DNA of 64,000 bases. Source: Acidovorax sp. A1169 (GTDB lineage Bacteria; Pseudomonadota; Gammaproteobacteria; Burkholderiales; Burkholderiaceae_C). The notes beneath the pieces were generated by a model. The model was not told where the DNA came from, did no database searches, and saw nothing but the letters and a program-made list of their open reading frames with translations. Position 1 is the first letter of the stretch; every line of letters starts with the position of its first letter. The position numbers were made by a program, and so were the translations under genes. Location: positions 124,001-188,000 of the forward strand of contig NZ_JAUZDX010000009.1 in NCBI RefSeq assembly GCF_030704685.1. Direction: 5' to 3'. Positions 26,699-36,336 of this stretch are shown here, one piece after another.

Positions 26699-26785
26699 GG
26701 CCCTGACAAGGGCCACGGGTGCACGCTGGGGCGGATCGCCCAGGTGCCATCAGGCGTTCAGGCAGACAGGCTGACGCCAGGGCCA
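26699..26785 (-). promoter_or_regulatory. attenuator-like alternative pairings in the trp leader
   Basis: On the minus-strand RNA, CAGGGCC (from 26705 to 26699) can pair locally with the upstream GGCCCT at 26714-26709 (six-base stem, four-base loop) or, over a longer distance, with GGCCCTG (26784-26778), which is formed by the two Trp codons themselves. The two pairings are mutually exclusive, so ribosome stalling at the Trp codons would decide between them. A further hairpin (CCAATG-CC-CATTGG, around 26654-26680) lies nearer trpE. No T run follows any stem, so the mechanism may involve Rho or translation rather than an intrinsic terminator. Confidence 0.55.
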
Positions 26786-26833
26786 GGCTCCCCGGTCGCT
26801 GCAACCTGTGATGAACACGTGGTGAATGAACAT
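26750..26833 (-). CDS. trpL: trp operon leader peptide
   Basis: A 27-codon reading frame upstream of trpE, starting MFIHHVFITGC and containing Trp-Pro-Trp at codons 17-19 (TGG CCC TGG), ending in TGA at 26750. Tryptophan is rare, so two Trp codons in so short a frame just ahead of trpE are strong evidence for a leader peptide. An extended -10 element (TGCTACACT) ends eight bases before the ATG, so the transcript may begin at or next to the start codon, that is, be leaderless, as reported for the trpL of Sinorhizobium meliloti. The frame is too short for routine gene finding. Confidence 0.75.
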   Translation of the reverse strand: MFIHHVFITGCSDRGAWPWRQPVCLNA

Positions 26834-26840
26834 GGTCCAA

Positions 26841-26849
26841 AGTGTAGCA
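26841..26849 (-). promoter_or_regulatory. extended -10 promoter element for trpL-trpE
   Basis: Read on the minus strand: TGC then TACACT, matching TGnTATAAT at most positions. No good -35 element is visible at the right spacing, which is typical for extended -10 promoters. The predicted transcription start falls at about 26833-26834. Confidence 0.5.
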
Positions 26850-26948
26850 AAGGTCTTGGAGCTTTCGGGTTTTTGGCATGCAATCACCATGAAGAACCAC
26901 TCGAAAACCCTGTTGCGCCCGTTGCACGGTCTTGCAACAATTAGAAAC

Positions 26949-26960
26949 GAACGGTCGTTC
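26949..26960. promoter_or_regulatory. GAACG-GT-CGTTC operator-like palindrome
   Basis: A perfect 5+2+5 palindrome located about 20 bases before the start of the chalcone-isomerase-fold gene, in an AT-richer stretch. GAACGnnCGTTC resembles sites bound by TetR-family repressors. No TetR gene is in the window. Confidence 0.4.
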
Positions 26961-26978
26961 TATTTTGAGGAGACAAGC

Positions 26979-27569
26979 ATGAAAAACATGGTGCGATGCG
27001 CTGCACTCGCCGCCGCATGCATTCTGGCCGGGGCCACCATGGCCCAGCCCATCACGGTGTCCAACGTGAAGTACGAAGAGACCACCCAGGTGGCCGACAG
27101 CAGCCTGCAGCTCAATGGTGCGGGCGTGCGCTACAAGGCGGTGTTCAAGGTCTACACCGCCGGGCTGTACCTCGAGAAGAAGGCCGGCACCCCGCAGGAG
27201 GTGGCGAGCCAGAAGGGCCCCAAGCGCATGAGCATCACCATGCTGCGCGAGATCGATTCCACCGAGCTGGGCAAGCTGTTCTCGCGTGGCATGGAAGACA
27301 ACATGGACCGCGCGGCCTTCTCCAAGCTGATCCCCGGCGTGCTGCGCATGAGCCAGATCTTCTCCGACCACAAGAAGCTCATGGCCGGTGACCAGTTCCA
27401 AGTGGACTGGATTCCCGGCACCGGCACCGTGATCACCGTCAAGGGCAAGCCCCAGGGCGAGCCTTTCAAGGAGCCCGAGTTCTTCAACGCCCTGCTGGGC
27501 ATCTGGCTGGGCAATGCGCCGGCGGACTGGAAGCTCAAGGACGCGCTGCTGGGCAAGCAGCCTGCGTAA
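26979..27569 (+). CDS. secreted chalcone-isomerase-fold protein
   Basis: A 196-residue exported protein: Sec signal MKNMVRCAALAAACILAGATMA, then a domain of the bacterial chalcone isomerase-like family (PF16036 type). Family features include GAGVRYKAVFKVYTAGLYLE, RMSITMLREIDSTELGKLF, WIPGTGTVITVKGK and FFNALLGIWLG near the end. In plants this fold isomerises chalcones or binds fatty acids; the bacterial periplasmic members are uncharacterised and more likely bind lipids. The ATG at 26979 has a GAGGAG ribosome-binding site and removes a nonsense N-terminal extension. It is divergent from the trp leader, sharing about 145 bases of control region. Confidence 0.85.
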   Translation: MKNMVRCAALAAACILAGATMAQPITVSNVKYEETTQVADSSLQLNGAGVRYKAVFKVYTAGLYLEKKAGTPQEVASQKGPKRMSITMLREIDSTELGKLFSRGMEDNMDRAAFSKLIPGVLRMSQIFSDHKKLMAGDQFQVDWIPGTGTVITVKGKPQGEPFKEPEFFNALLGIWLGNAPADWKLKDALLGKQPA

Positions 27570-27804
27570 GCAGCTCTCCCATTGCGCCCACCCTCCCGGG
27601 AAAGCACCTACCCACCTCTGTCACCCGGCAGACACAGCGTCTGCAAACCGCAGGCGTAACCTTCGAAGAACCTGTTCAAGCCCCGGCAGCGTGTGCATGC
27701 GCCATCCGCCGCACGCTGCAGCCGGGCCTTCTCCTCGCCGGAGCGATCCGCCGACAACCCTCGCCCTATGACCCTGCACCTTCGTTCGCGCGCCTGACCA
27801 CACC

Positions 27805-29436
27805 ATGAAACCAAGCAACCTCTCCGTCGGCCTGCGCCTGGGCCTGTCCTTCAGCGCCATTTTGCTCATCACGGCGCTCATCGCAGCCACCGGCATGTGG
27901 CGCATCGCCAGCCTGCAGGGCGCCAGCGAGCGCGTGGCCACGCAGGAGATCGAACAACAGACCCTGGTCGAGAACTGGGCCGCCGACATCCGCCTGAACT
28001 GGGTGCGCACCGAGGCCTTCCTCAAGGCCATTGACCGCGACTACATGGAGAAGCTCACGGCCGACACGCAGGCCACGGCCAAGGGCATCGAGGCCAAGGT
28101 CCAGCGCGTCGAAGGCCTGGTGCAGGGTGACAGCAACCGCGCGCAACTGGCCACCATCGCTGCCGCCAGCAAGGCCTACAGCGAGAAGCTCGCCGAGATC
28201 CGCGAGCTGCACCGCGGTGGCGAGCCGAATGTACCCACACTGGTGGACAAGGAACTGCGCCCACTGGCCGACCGGTACCTCAAGTCCCTCGATGACCTGC
28301 GCACCGCCATGGCCACGCAACTGGCCGCGAGCCAGAGCGACACCGGCGCGCTGGCCAAAGCCAGCCAGGTGCTGCTGGGCGTGGGCACGCTGATCGCGGT
28401 GGCGCTGGGCGCTCTGCTGGCCTTCACCGTCACGCGCTCCATCGTGCGGCCGGTGCAGCAGGGCAAGCAGGCGGCCGAAAGCATTGCCGATGGCGACCTG
28501 ACGCACCCCATCACCACCACGCACAACGACGAAACCGGCCAGTTGCTGCAGGCCCTGGCCACCATGCAGTCGCGCCTGGCAACCATCGTCGGCAATGTGC
28601 GCCACAGCGCCGAGGGCGTGGCCACCGCCAGCGCCGAGATCGCCTCGGGCAACAACGACCTGTCGGCCCGCACCGAGCAGCAGGCGTCGGCGCTCGAAGA
28701 AACCGCCGCCTCCATGGAGGAACTGGGCTCCACCGTGCGCCAGAACGCCGACAACGCACGCCAGGCCAACCAACTGGCGATGAGCGCTTCGACCGTCGCC
28801 ATCCAGGGCGGCCAGGTGGTGGCCGAGGTGGTGGACACCATGAAGGGCATCAACGAAAGCAGCAAGAAGATCGCCGACATCATCAGCGTGATCGACTCCA
28901 TTGCCTTCCAGACGAACATCCTGGCCTTGAATGCCGCAGTGGAAGCAGCCCGCGCGGGTGAACAGGGCCGCGGCTTTGCCGTGGTGGCCAGCGAGGTGCG
29001 CAACCTGGCCCAGCGCAGCGCCGAGGCGGCCAAGGAGATCAAGGGCCTGATCGGCACCAGCGTGGAACGTGTGGAGCGCGGCAGCGCCCTGGTGGACCGG
29101 GCCGGCGCCACCATGAGCGAGGTGGTGGCATCCATCCGCCGCGTGACCGACATCATGGGCGAGATCAGCGCCGCCAGCAGCGAGCAGAGCTCGGGCGTGG
29201 GCCAGGTGGGCGAGGCCATCACGCAGATGGACCAGGCCACGCAGCAGAACGCCGCGCTGGTGGAGCAGAGCGCTGCGGCGGCCGACAGCTTGAAGACCCA
29301 GGCCGGGCAGTTGGTGGAGGCGGTGGCCGTGTTCCGGCTCGGGGCGGGCCATGCCACCCCGGTCGCAGCCCCCCGCCCAGCCAGCAATGCCTCACGCCTG
29401 CTGCCGGCGAACGGACAGCGCCGTATCGCGGCCTGA
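27805..29436 (+). CDS. methyl-accepting chemotaxis protein
   Basis: A 543-residue chemoreceptor. The first membrane helix (about residues 11-31, [20 protein letters not shown]) is followed by a periplasmic four-helix-bundle ligand domain of about 160 residues, a second membrane helix (near 190-212, [19 protein letters not shown]), a HAMP domain ([22 protein letters not shown], residues split) and the long cytoplasmic coiled coil with the conserved tip [20 protein letters not shown]. The C-terminal tail is short and carries no NWETF-type pentapeptide. It signals to CheA/CheW encoded elsewhere. The ligand cannot be inferred. It is convergent with gph, seven bases apart. Confidence 0.95.
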   Translation: MKPSNLSVGLRLGLSFSAILLITALIAATGMWRIASLQGASERVATQEIEQQTLVENWAADIRLNWVRTEAFLKAIDRDYMEKLTADTQATAKGIEAKVQRVEGLVQGDSNRAQLATIAAASKAYSEKLAEIRELHRGGEPNVPTLVDKELRPLADRYLKSLDDLRTAMATQLAASQSDTGALAKASQVLLGVGTLIAVALGALLAFTVTRSIVRPVQQGKQAAESIADGDLTHPITTTHNDETGQLLQALATMQSRLATIVGNVRHSAEGVATASAEIASGNNDLSARTEQQASALEETAASMEELGSTVRQNADNARQANQLAMSASTVAIQGGQVVAEVVDTMKGINESSKKIADIISVIDSIAFQTNILALNAAVEAARAGEQGRGFAVVASEVRNLAQRSAEAAKEIKGLIGTSVERVERGSALVDRAGATMSEVVASIRRVTDIMGEISAASSEQSSGVGQVGEAITQMDQATQQNAALVEQSAAAADSLKTQAGQLVEAVAVFRLGAGHATPVAAPRPASNASRLLPANGQRRIAA

Positions 29437-29443
29437 CAAACCC

Positions 29444-30157
29444 TCAGGTTGCGGCCGAGAACTCCGCGAGCGCATCCACGAAGCCATCGGCATCCACGGC
29501 CCGCACGGGGTGGCCGTGGTTGTAGCCATAGGTCACCAGCACCACGGGGCAGCCGGCGGCGCGCGCAGCCTGTGCGTCATTGCTCGAATCACCGACCATC
29601 AGCGTGCGCGCAGGCGCAGTGCCCAGGGCCTCGCAGGTCTTGAGCAGGGGCAGCGGATCGGGCTTCTTGCGCTCGAAGCTGTCGCCACCGAACACCTGCG
29701 AGAAATAACCGTGGAGCCCCTTGGCCTTGAGCAGCGGCACGGCAAAGTCCGTGGGCTTGTTGGTCAGGCAGGCAAGGCGCAGGCCTGCCTCCTGCAGCGC
29801 CTGCAGGCCTGCCACGACGCCTGGGTACACCTGCGCGTACTGGCCATTGATATCAAGGTAGTGCTTCTGGTAGCTGGCCCAGGCAGCGAGGTACAGCGAC
29901 TCCACCTGCGCGGCATCTGCCGCCTGCGCGCCGGACGCCAGCACATGGCCCAGCACCGAACGCAGCAGGTGCTCCGAACCCTTGCCCACCATGTGCTCGA
30001 TGTGCTCGGCCCCGATGGCAGGCAGCGCCAGTTCGCGCAGCATGCGGTTGAGCGCCTCGGCAAAGTCCCCGAGCGTGTCCACCATGGTGCCGTCCAGGTC
30101 CACGATGGCGGCGTCCACGCGGGACAGCAGGGCGGACAACGGTGGCGATGCGGACAT
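29444..30157 (-). CDS. gph: phosphoglycolate phosphatase
   Basis: A 237-residue HAD-superfamily phosphatase that removes phosphate from 2-phosphoglycolate. The motifs are DLDGTMVDT (nucleophile Asp), LTNKPTDFAVPLL (motif II Thr), the lysine of ERKKPDPLPLL (motif III), and MVGDSSNDAQAARAAG (motif IV acidic residues). The cap helix region and length are normal for Gph. An AGGAG site precedes the ATG. A strong terminator separates it from the upstream hypothetical gene on the same strand, so it is transcribed independently. Confidence 0.92.
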   Translation of the reverse strand: MSASPPLSALLSRVDAAIVDLDGTMVDTLGDFAEALNRMLRELALPAIGAEHIEHMVGKGSEHLLRSVLGHVLASGAQAADAAQVESLYLAAWASYQKHYLDINGQYAQVYPGVVAGLQALQEAGLRLACLTNKPTDFAVPLLKAKGLHGYFSQVFGGDSFERKKPDPLPLLKTCEALGTAPARTLMVGDSSNDAQAARAAGCPVVLVTYGYNHGHPVRAVDADGFVDALAEFSAAT

Positions 30158-30187
30158 GCGAAGAACTCCTCGGAATGCGGATGAAGA

Positions 30188-30213
30188 AAGGCCGGGCAGC
30201 GCTGCCCGGCCTT
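30188..30213 (-). terminator. rho-independent terminator
   Basis: A perfect 13-base-arm palindrome (AAGGCCGGGCAGC and its complement) lies between the 30235-31758 gene and gph. On the minus strand the stem is followed by CTTTCTTC. It should terminate the SPFH/SH3-like operon. Confidence 0.82.
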
Positions 30214-30234
30214 GGCGAGTTTAAAGGCGCCGGC

Positions 30235-31758
30235 TTACCGCAGACTCAAGGTCTGGCGCTTCCAGGCGGGATCCTGCCAGCGCTGGAACAGGGGCAGCGC
30301 AGCCACGTCGCCGGTCACGCGCTCGGTGGCCAGGCCTTCCAGGCGCACGATCTCGAAGCTGCGGCGGTAGCGGCCCTGGCCCCGGGCCTCGCGCGCCACC
30401 AGCATCTGCTGGCCGCCAGGCACCCAGCCGGCCCACTCGGCCACGCCGGTCTCGGGCGCGCTGGCGGCGGGGGGCAGCACGTCGACCAGCCAGCCCTCGG
30501 CTGTCTTGCGCATCACCCACAGTTCGCGCCAGCCTTCCAGGGGCTGCACGGCAAGCGCCAGGGCCGTGCCCTCGCGGTTCACACTGGCCGAGGCGGCCCA
30601 GACCACGCCGTAGGTGCAGCGGCGCACCAATGGTGCCTTCACACCCTTCTGGGCATCGACCAGCAGCACGCAGGTCTCGCCGGGCGCTCCGGGCTCGGTC
30701 ACGATGCCGGGGCGGTTGCCTTGGGCTGCCGGCAGGCTGGTGGGCACCAGGGCCCAGCGCACGGCGCCTACGCGCATGGCGGCATCGTTGTAGGCGGCCT
30801 GGTCTTCATCGGGCAGGTCGTTCTTGCTGACTCCCGCGAACTCGGCCAGGGCGCGGGATGCCGCAGCGGCCACGGCCGGGCCGGCGGCGTCCTTGCGCGC
30901 CTGCTGGAAAGCCATGGCGCTCCACACGCCAGCGCGGCGCATCTGGATGCGGTTGCGCACATAGGGCGACAGGCCCGCCACTTCCACGCGCTCGAGCACC
31001 TGCGATTGCCACTCCTGCACGCGGGCCCGTTCGTGCGGCGGCAGGTCGGGGTTCACGCACTCGGGCCGCGTCAGCGCCAGGGCGGCGCGGGCGCGCTGCT
31101 CGGCATCGGCCATGGGCATGGCCAGCACGCGGCGAAAAGCCTCGCCGTCGTAGCAGACCTGCATGCGGCCTTCGACCTCGTAGGTGGTGAAGCGCACACC
31201 GTAGCCGTTGGCCACGTCCAGGTGGGCCGACAAGGTGGCGCCCGAGGCCTTGCCAGGCACGGCGGCCGAGGCGCGGCGCGCCAGCCGGTCGGCCAGGGTT
31301 CCCAATGCGTCGAAGGCCTGGGCGCCCTGCTCGCCGGCCAGCGCACTGGCGGGCGCCGCCTGCAGGTAGGCGGCCGTGATGCCGATGCCCAGCGCCTCGG
31401 AACCCGGAGTGTCGCGCACAAAGCGCAGCACCGACAGCAGCGCCGGGCCCTCGGCCTCATCGAGCGCCACGCGGCGCACGTCGCTGGTGCGGATGAAACC
31501 GCCGCGCTCGCGCTTGTGGTCCCATACCTGCAGGTAATCGAGACGCTCACCGCGCACCTCGAGCACCTCGCCCTGCCACAGGGCGGACTGCTGCTGGGCC
31601 GAGTCACGGGGGGCAGCACGCAGGCTGGCCTGGTCCTGCACGACGATGGCGCTGCCCAGGGCGCTGGCAGGTGCGGGCTGCACGGCAGCGGTGGCGACCA
31701 TGGTGGCGGCAGAGGCGATGGCCGCGACGAGCGTCAGGGTGGTGCGGTTCATGTTCAT
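30235..31758 (-). CDS. exported protein of unknown function with an N-terminal SH3-like segment
   Basis: A 507-residue protein with a Sec-type signal ([20 protein letters not shown]). Residues of about 36-90 read like a bacterial SH3 fold ([18 protein letters not shown] followed by [18 protein letters not shown] and [12 protein letters not shown]). The remaining 400 residues are Ala/Arg-rich, with a C-terminal part whose alternating strands ([50 protein letters not shown]) suggest a beta-propeller-like repeat. The ATG overlaps the stop of the SPFH gene in an ATGA junction, so the two are translationally coupled and probably work together at the inner membrane. I do not recognise a family for the whole protein. 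Confidence 0.75.
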   Translation of the reverse strand: MNMNRTTLTLVAAIASAATMVATAAVQPAPASALGSAIVVQDQASLRAAPRDSAQQQSALWQGEVLEVRGERLDYLQVWDHKRERGGFIRTSDVRRVALDEAEGPALLSVLRFVRDTPGSEALGIGITAAYLQAAPASALAGEQGAQAFDALGTLADRLARRASAAVPGKASGATLSAHLDVANGYGVRFTTYEVEGRMQVCYDGEAFRRVLAMPMADAEQRARAALALTRPECVNPDLPPHERARVQEWQSQVLERVEVAGLSPYVRNRIQMRRAGVWSAMAFQQARKDAAGPAVAAAASRALAEFAGVSKNDLPDEDQAAYNDAAMRVGAVRWALVPTSLPAAQGNRPGIVTEPGAPGETCVLLVDAQKGVKAPLVRRCTYGVVWAASASVNREGTALALAVQPLEGWRELWVMRKTAEGWLVDVLPPAASAPETGVAEWAGWVPGGQQMLVAREARGQGRYRRSFEIVRLEGLATERVTGDVAALPLFQRWQDPAWKRQTLSLR

Positions 31759-33080
31759 TGCTCCGTGGCTTGGGTCGTGGAGGCGTCGTCGGCACCGGCA
31801 GCAGCCTGCGCGGCCACGGCCTGGGCGTTGCGGTTGCCGCCCAGCAGCGCGGCACCGATGAAGTCGCCATTGGTCGGAGGGGGCGCGATGATGACCTGGA
31901 TCTTGTCCGACAGCTTGTCGGCCAGCGTCTTCTGGATCAGCAGCGGGTGGCGCGTGACCAGCGCGCCTTCGCGCGCCATCTGCTCGGCGTTGACCTTGCC
32001 GATGCGGTCCATGCGGTAGGCCTCGGCCTCGGCCAGCTTCTGGCGCGCGTCGGCCTCGCCGTTGGCTTCGATGCGGCGGGCCTGGGCGTTGCCTTCGGCG
32101 GCCTTGATGCGCGAGACCTTCTCGGCCTCGGCTTCGAGCTGGCGCTGCTCGATCTGACGCTGCTTGAAGGGCAGCACGTGCTTCATGGCTTCTTCCTGGG
32201 CGCGGGCGGCGATCACCTGTTCGCGGGCGGAGGCTTCGGCGGCCACTTCGCGGCGCACCTTGTCGGCGCTGGCGTCGAGCTCGGTTTCCTTCACGCGCTT
32301 GTCCTTGAGCTCCAGCGTGTAGCGCATCTTCTCGGAGGCCAGTTCCTCTGCCAGCAGGCTGTCCATGCCGCGGCGGTATTCGGCGGGCAGGTCCACCTTG
32401 CCTATCTGCACGTGGCGCAGCAGCACGCCATCGGCGGCCAGGCGGGTGCGCAGCTCGGTCTCGATGATCTGCTGGATTTCGGCGCGCTTGGACGAGAAGA
32501 TCTCGCGCACCGTGTAGCGGGCGAACACCTTGTAGATCAGACCCTGCACGGCGGGCTCGACGATCTCGGCACCGATGTTGTCGGGCAGTTGGGCCGAGCG
32601 GGCGGCCATAGCGGCCGGATCCAGCGCATAGCGCACGCTCAGGTCCAGGCCGAAGGACAGGCCTTCCACCGACTGCAGCGGCGCGCTGCCCGTGGCTTGG
32701 CGCATCTGCTCGGCGCGGTAGGTCTGGTCACGCAGGGTGAACACGCGCACGCTGTGCAGGCCGGGCAGCACCCACACGCTGCCATCGCGCCACTGGCTGA
32801 CCGAGCCGGTGAACTGGTTCACGCGCACACCGAGTTCGCCCTGGCCCAGGTGCTGCACCGGGGGGTTGCGGTACACCATGGCGCCCGCGGCCACCACCGC
32901 CGTGCCGGCAACCAGCCAGCCCAGGGTGCGGGGCGACTGCAGGGCCAGGGGGCGGGAGGCGGCGATGGGAGCGCCTGCAGCGATCTCTTCCTGGGCGCCG
33001 TCCAGCATGGTCTCCACGGCAGGGGCAGCAGCAGGGGTGCGGCGCAGGGCGCGGGTGATGCGGTTCCAGGTGGCTTTCAT
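31755..33080 (-). CDS. SPFH/band 7 (prohibitin-like) membrane protein
   Basis: A 441-residue protein. The N-terminal 55 residues are cytoplasmic, and a single membrane helix follows (about residues 52-70, [19 protein letters not shown]). The band 7 domain ([17 protein letters not shown] through [20 protein letters not shown]) leads into a long charged coiled coil rich in Glu/Ala/Arg (about residues 240-375). The C terminus holds [13 protein letters not shown]. Such proteins build membrane-attached cages or scaffolds that organise proteases or microdomains. No NfeD-type partner follows; instead it overlaps an exported SH3-like protein. The ATG at 33080 gives the best N terminus. Confidence 0.88.
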   Translation of the reverse strand: MKATWNRITRALRRTPAAAPAVETMLDGAQEEIAAGAPIAASRPLALQSPRTLGWLVAGTAVVAAGAMVYRNPPVQHLGQGELGVRVNQFTGSVSQWRDGSVWVLPGLHSVRVFTLRDQTYRAEQMRQATGSAPLQSVEGLSFGLDLSVRYALDPAAMAARSAQLPDNIGAEIVEPAVQGLIYKVFARYTVREIFSSKRAEIQQIIETELRTRLAADGVLLRHVQIGKVDLPAEYRRGMDSLLAEELASEKMRYTLELKDKRVKETELDASADKVRREVAAEASAREQVIAARAQEEAMKHVLPFKQRQIEQRQLEAEAEKVSRIKAAEGNAQARRIEANGEADARQKLAEAEAYRMDRIGKVNAEQMAREGALVTRHPLLIQKTLADKLSDKIQVIIAPPPTNGDFIGAALLGGNRNAQAVAAQAAAGADDASTTQATEQ

Positions 33081-33308
33081 GGTGTTTCCCTCGTTGGTTC
33101 GGTTCGGTGGGTGGTTTCTCTGCGGCGCCGGATTTCCGTGCTGCATTGGTGTCCAATTCTTCGCATTCCCCCCGGAAGCAACAATGCGGCGCACCCACCA
33201 AAGCGCTCACGCCGGGCGTGCAAAAGCTCCTACCCCGGAAGAAAAACTCACACCGCTGCCGGCGGGGGCCCGGGATAATCCCTGCAGCACCACTTCCAGA
33301 ACCGCTCC

Positions 33309-34043
33309 ATGACCCGCATCGCCGTGATCGAAGACGACCTGCCCACCAGCAACCAGCTGGCCGGCTGGATACGCAGTGCGCGCAGCGGCATCGTGATCGA
33401 CCAGTGGTTCACCCGCGACGAGGCCGAGGCGGCCCTGGCGCGCGAGCACTACGACGCAGTGGTGCTGGACATCGAGCTCGGCCGCGAGCGCCATGCGGGC
33501 GTGGCCCTCATCAACGCCATCAACAAGCTGCGCCAGGGCACGCCGGTGCTGGTGGTGTCGGCCATGCCGGCGGCCATCTACCGCAGCATCATGAAAGCGC
33601 TGGACGCCTGGGACTACCTGCAAAAGACGACCTTCGAGGAGGCCGACTTCATCGAGACCTTCCTCGACATCCTGCGCACCACGCAGACGACCCAGGCTGC
33701 GGCATCCGTTGCCGCGGCTGCCGCCGCACCGGGCGACGCGCTGGTGCTCGACCCACTGTGGCAGCGCACCCCCACCTGGCGCGGCGAGCGCATCAACCTG
33801 CCGCTCACGGCGCAGCGCATCCTGGCAACGCTGCACCAGCGCAGCGGCGAGGTGGTCTCGTACGACGAGCTGTTCGAGGTGGTCAAGAGCGGGCGCAACC
33901 GCGACAACGTGCGCAAGCATGTGAGCACCATCCGCGAGGCCCTGCGCGAAGTGGACCCGGCCTTCGAAGGGATCGAGAATGTGCCCATGCGCGGGTTTCG
34001 CTGGGTCGGCTCGCCGCTGGCGCAAGGCCGCCTCAAGACATGA
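33309..34043 (+). CDS. response regulator with winged-helix DNA-binding domain
   Basis: A 244-residue two-component regulator. The receiver spans about residues 1-120: acidic pair in IAVIEDDLPTS, phosphoacceptor Asp in VVLDIELGRE, and lysine in YLQKTT. After an alanine-rich linker the OmpR-like winged helix spans about 150-240 (LPLTAQRILATLHQRSGEVV, then VRKHVSTIREALREVDPAF and GFRWVGSP). It ends in a four-base ATGA overlap with its kinase. It is divergent from the SPFH operon by 228 bases and may regulate it, but no binding site was defined. Confidence 0.9.
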   Translation: MTRIAVIEDDLPTSNQLAGWIRSARSGIVIDQWFTRDEAEAALAREHYDAVVLDIELGRERHAGVALINAINKLRQGTPVLVVSAMPAAIYRSIMKALDAWDYLQKTTFEEADFIETFLDILRTTQTTQAAASVAAAAAAPGDALVLDPLWQRTPTWRGERINLPLTAQRILATLHQRSGEVVSYDELFEVVKSGRNRDNVRKHVSTIREALREVDPAFEGIENVPMRGFRWVGSPLAQGRLKT

Positions 34044-36187
34044 TCAAGCGCCTGCTGCGCCCCGGCCTGGAGATGCCCCGGCTCGAAATGCCGCGCCTGG
34101 GCCTGCCGGCCTTTCGCCTGCGCATCCTTGTGCGCAGCGTGTTCATCCTGCTGGCGGTGGCCACCGTGGCGCTCAGTGTGGTGCTGCTGCGCGAGGAGAA
34201 GGAGCGCGCCTGGCAGAGCTACCAGCACGGCTTCGAGCGCAGTCAGGCCGAGGTGATGGCGCGGCTGCGCCACCCCTCCGGGCAGCTCGCGCTGCTCAAC
34301 GCAGGAAGCCTGGGCCAGGGTGCCACGCCGCTCGCACCGCTGCTGCTGCCCTACTCGGCCATCGACTTCGACGACCAGAACAAGGCCCAGCAGGCGGTGG
34401 AGATGGCCGGCTGCTCGGTGCTGTACCCCGATGGCTCCTCGGTCTGCGCGGCCATAGGCAACAACCCCTACGCAGGCGGCTTCATCTACATCGTGGGCAG
34501 CTTCTACGCAGGCGAACTGGCCGCGCGCGAACGCGGTGCGCTGGACCTGGCGGCCGTGCACCGGGCCCGAGTGACGCTGGACATGCGCGGCACCACCAGC
34601 CGCTGGGTGGCGCCATTCGAGGCCATGGCGCCAGCCAGCAGCACGGCGGCCGGCAACAGCCCCGGGGCGCGTGGCCGGCTCACCGGCTTCGTGGACAACG
34701 GCGGCGAGGCGCTCGATGTGCGCGCCCGCCCGGTGCGCGATTTCCGCGGCTGGCTGTGGCAGAACGGCCAGTGCCGCGACCTGGCCGGCGCTGCGCCCGA
34801 CTGCCTGCGCCGCAGCTTCTATTCCATCCGCCTGCCGGTGGAGTTGTTCCGCGAGGCCCTGTTCCGCAAGGAGCGCCTGGTGTGGCCGCCCGAAGACCTG
34901 GGCAGCATGCGCGTGCGCGTGGAGATGCTCGCGCCCGGCGAGGGCCCGGCGCTGTTCGACAGCAACACCCCCGGCGCGCAGCCCGGCGCCTCGCTGACCG
35001 AGGTCACGCGCAGCCTGCTGCCCGGTGAAAAGGTGCAGGTGCGAAAGATGGGCGATGGCGAGGAGAACACCCTCACCCTCAAGGGCAGCGAGGTGCAGGC
35101 CGAGCCCTCGGCCCCCTGGCTGATCCGCCTGGTGAGCTGGCTGCCGCTGGACGCACCCGATGCGCGCGCCACGCCGGCGGGCCTGGACATTCTCGACACG
35201 CCCACGGGCAACTACGTGGTCAGCTTCACCGGCAATCTGCGCGGACTGGAGCAGGGCCTGGCCGCCGTGGCCACGCGCATGTCCTGGTACCTGGGTGCCA
35301 TGCTGACCGCCATCGCGCTGGCCTGGCTGGTCGTGGAGGTGGGGCTGCTGCGCCGCGTGACCGCCCTCACCCGGCGCGCAGCCGCCGTCTCCTACAACGT
35401 GCAGGACGGGCACATCGGCCCGCGCCTGGGGGACCTCGATGTCTCGGACCTGCGCGGCTCGGACGAGTTGGGCATCCTGGCGGGCGGCCTGGCCGACCTG
35501 CTGCAGCGCGTGAAGGACGACATCCAGCGTGAACAGCTGCGCGCCCAGCAGGAGCGCGACATGTGGCACGCCGTGGGCCACGAGATCATGTCGCCCCTAC
35601 AGTCGCTGATGGTTCTGCATGGGGGCCCTGGCGACCCAGGCCACCGCTATGTGCAGCGAATGCAGCAGGCGGTGCACGTGCTCTATGGCACCGCTTCGCC
35701 GGCCGAGGCGCTGCAGGCGGCCGACGTGCCGCAGGGGCGGCTCGACCTCGACGCCTTTTTGCGCCATGTGGCGGACAACGCGCACTTCGCTGGCATCGTG
35801 GACGTGGTGTACCAGGGGGGCGCTGGCACAGTCATCGTGCGCGCCGACGAATTCGCGCTGGAGGATGTGGTCACGCACATCCTGCGCAATGCTGACCGCT
35901 ACCGCCCTGCGGGCACGGCCATTACGCTCACGCTCACGGCATCGGAATCCACGGCCAGCGCCACGCTGCACAACGTGGGGGTCACAATTGCCGACGAGTT
36001 GCTGGGCCGCATCTTCGAGCTGGGAGTCTCCGACCCCAACCTGCCCACACCCGTGGGCGAAGGGGAGCACCGGGGCCAGGGCCTGTTCGTGGCCAAGACC
36101 TACATGGCCAAGATGGGCGGCACGATCAATGCGCGCAATACGGCAGATGGGGTGGCATTCATTCTGACGTTCCAGCGGCTGGGCTAG
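34040..36187 (+). CDS. membrane sensor histidine kinase
   Basis: A 715-residue kinase paired with the response regulator upstream (ATGA overlap). A membrane helix at about residues 27-50 (LVRSVFILLAVATVALSVVLL) and another near 415-436 bracket an unusually large periplasmic domain of roughly 360 residues with no family I recognise. A HAMP-like segment follows, then the phosphoacceptor histidine in HAVGHEIMSPLQSL (near residue 513). The ATPase domain has an N-box-like ILRNADRYRPAG and a G2-like GQGLFVAKTYMAKMGG, but the G1 box is reduced to NVGVTIADELLGRIF. It may still bind ATP. The N terminus has a repeated MPRLEMPRLGLP stretch. Confidence 0.87.
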   Translation: MIKRLLRPGLEMPRLEMPRLGLPAFRLRILVRSVFILLAVATVALSVVLLREEKERAWQSYQHGFERSQAEVMARLRHPSGQLALLNAGSLGQGATPLAPLLLPYSAIDFDDQNKAQQAVEMAGCSVLYPDGSSVCAAIGNNPYAGGFIYIVGSFYAGELAARERGALDLAAVHRARVTLDMRGTTSRWVAPFEAMAPASSTAAGNSPGARGRLTGFVDNGGEALDVRARPVRDFRGWLWQNGQCRDLAGAAPDCLRRSFYSIRLPVELFREALFRKERLVWPPEDLGSMRVRVEMLAPGEGPALFDSNTPGAQPGASLTEVTRSLLPGEKVQVRKMGDGEENTLTLKGSEVQAEPSAPWLIRLVSWLPLDAPDARATPAGLDILDTPTGNYVVSFTGNLRGLEQGLAAVATRMSWYLGAMLTAIALAWLVVEVGLLRRVTALTRRAAAVSYNVQDGHIGPRLGDLDVSDLRGSDELGILAGGLADLLQRVKDDIQREQLRAQQERDMWHAVGHEIMSPLQSLMVLHGGPGDPGHRYVQRMQQAVHVLYGTASPAEALQAADVPQGRLDLDAFLRHVADNAHFAGIVDVVYQGGAGTVIVRADEFALEDVVTHILRNADRYRPAGTAITLTLTASESTASATLHNVGVTIADELLGRIFELGVSDPNLPTPVGEGEHRGQGLFVAKTYMAKMGGTINARNTADGVAFILTFQRLG

Positions 36188-36336
36188 GCAAGGCTGCAGG
36201 AAGAAGGCGCCACGGCGCACGACCGGGGTCGGCGCTGTCCGACAGGGTACGAGGAGATGCAGGGCTACGCTGCAACCATCCTTTTGCAACTCGATTGCAC
36301 CCCTGAAATTTGCGCCCTGCGCAAGGAGCCCTCGCC

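Noticed and set aside
30188..30213. Mobile-element end suggested by the long perfect palindrome
   Set aside because: Position after a stop codon and the following T-rich tract fit a transcription terminator.
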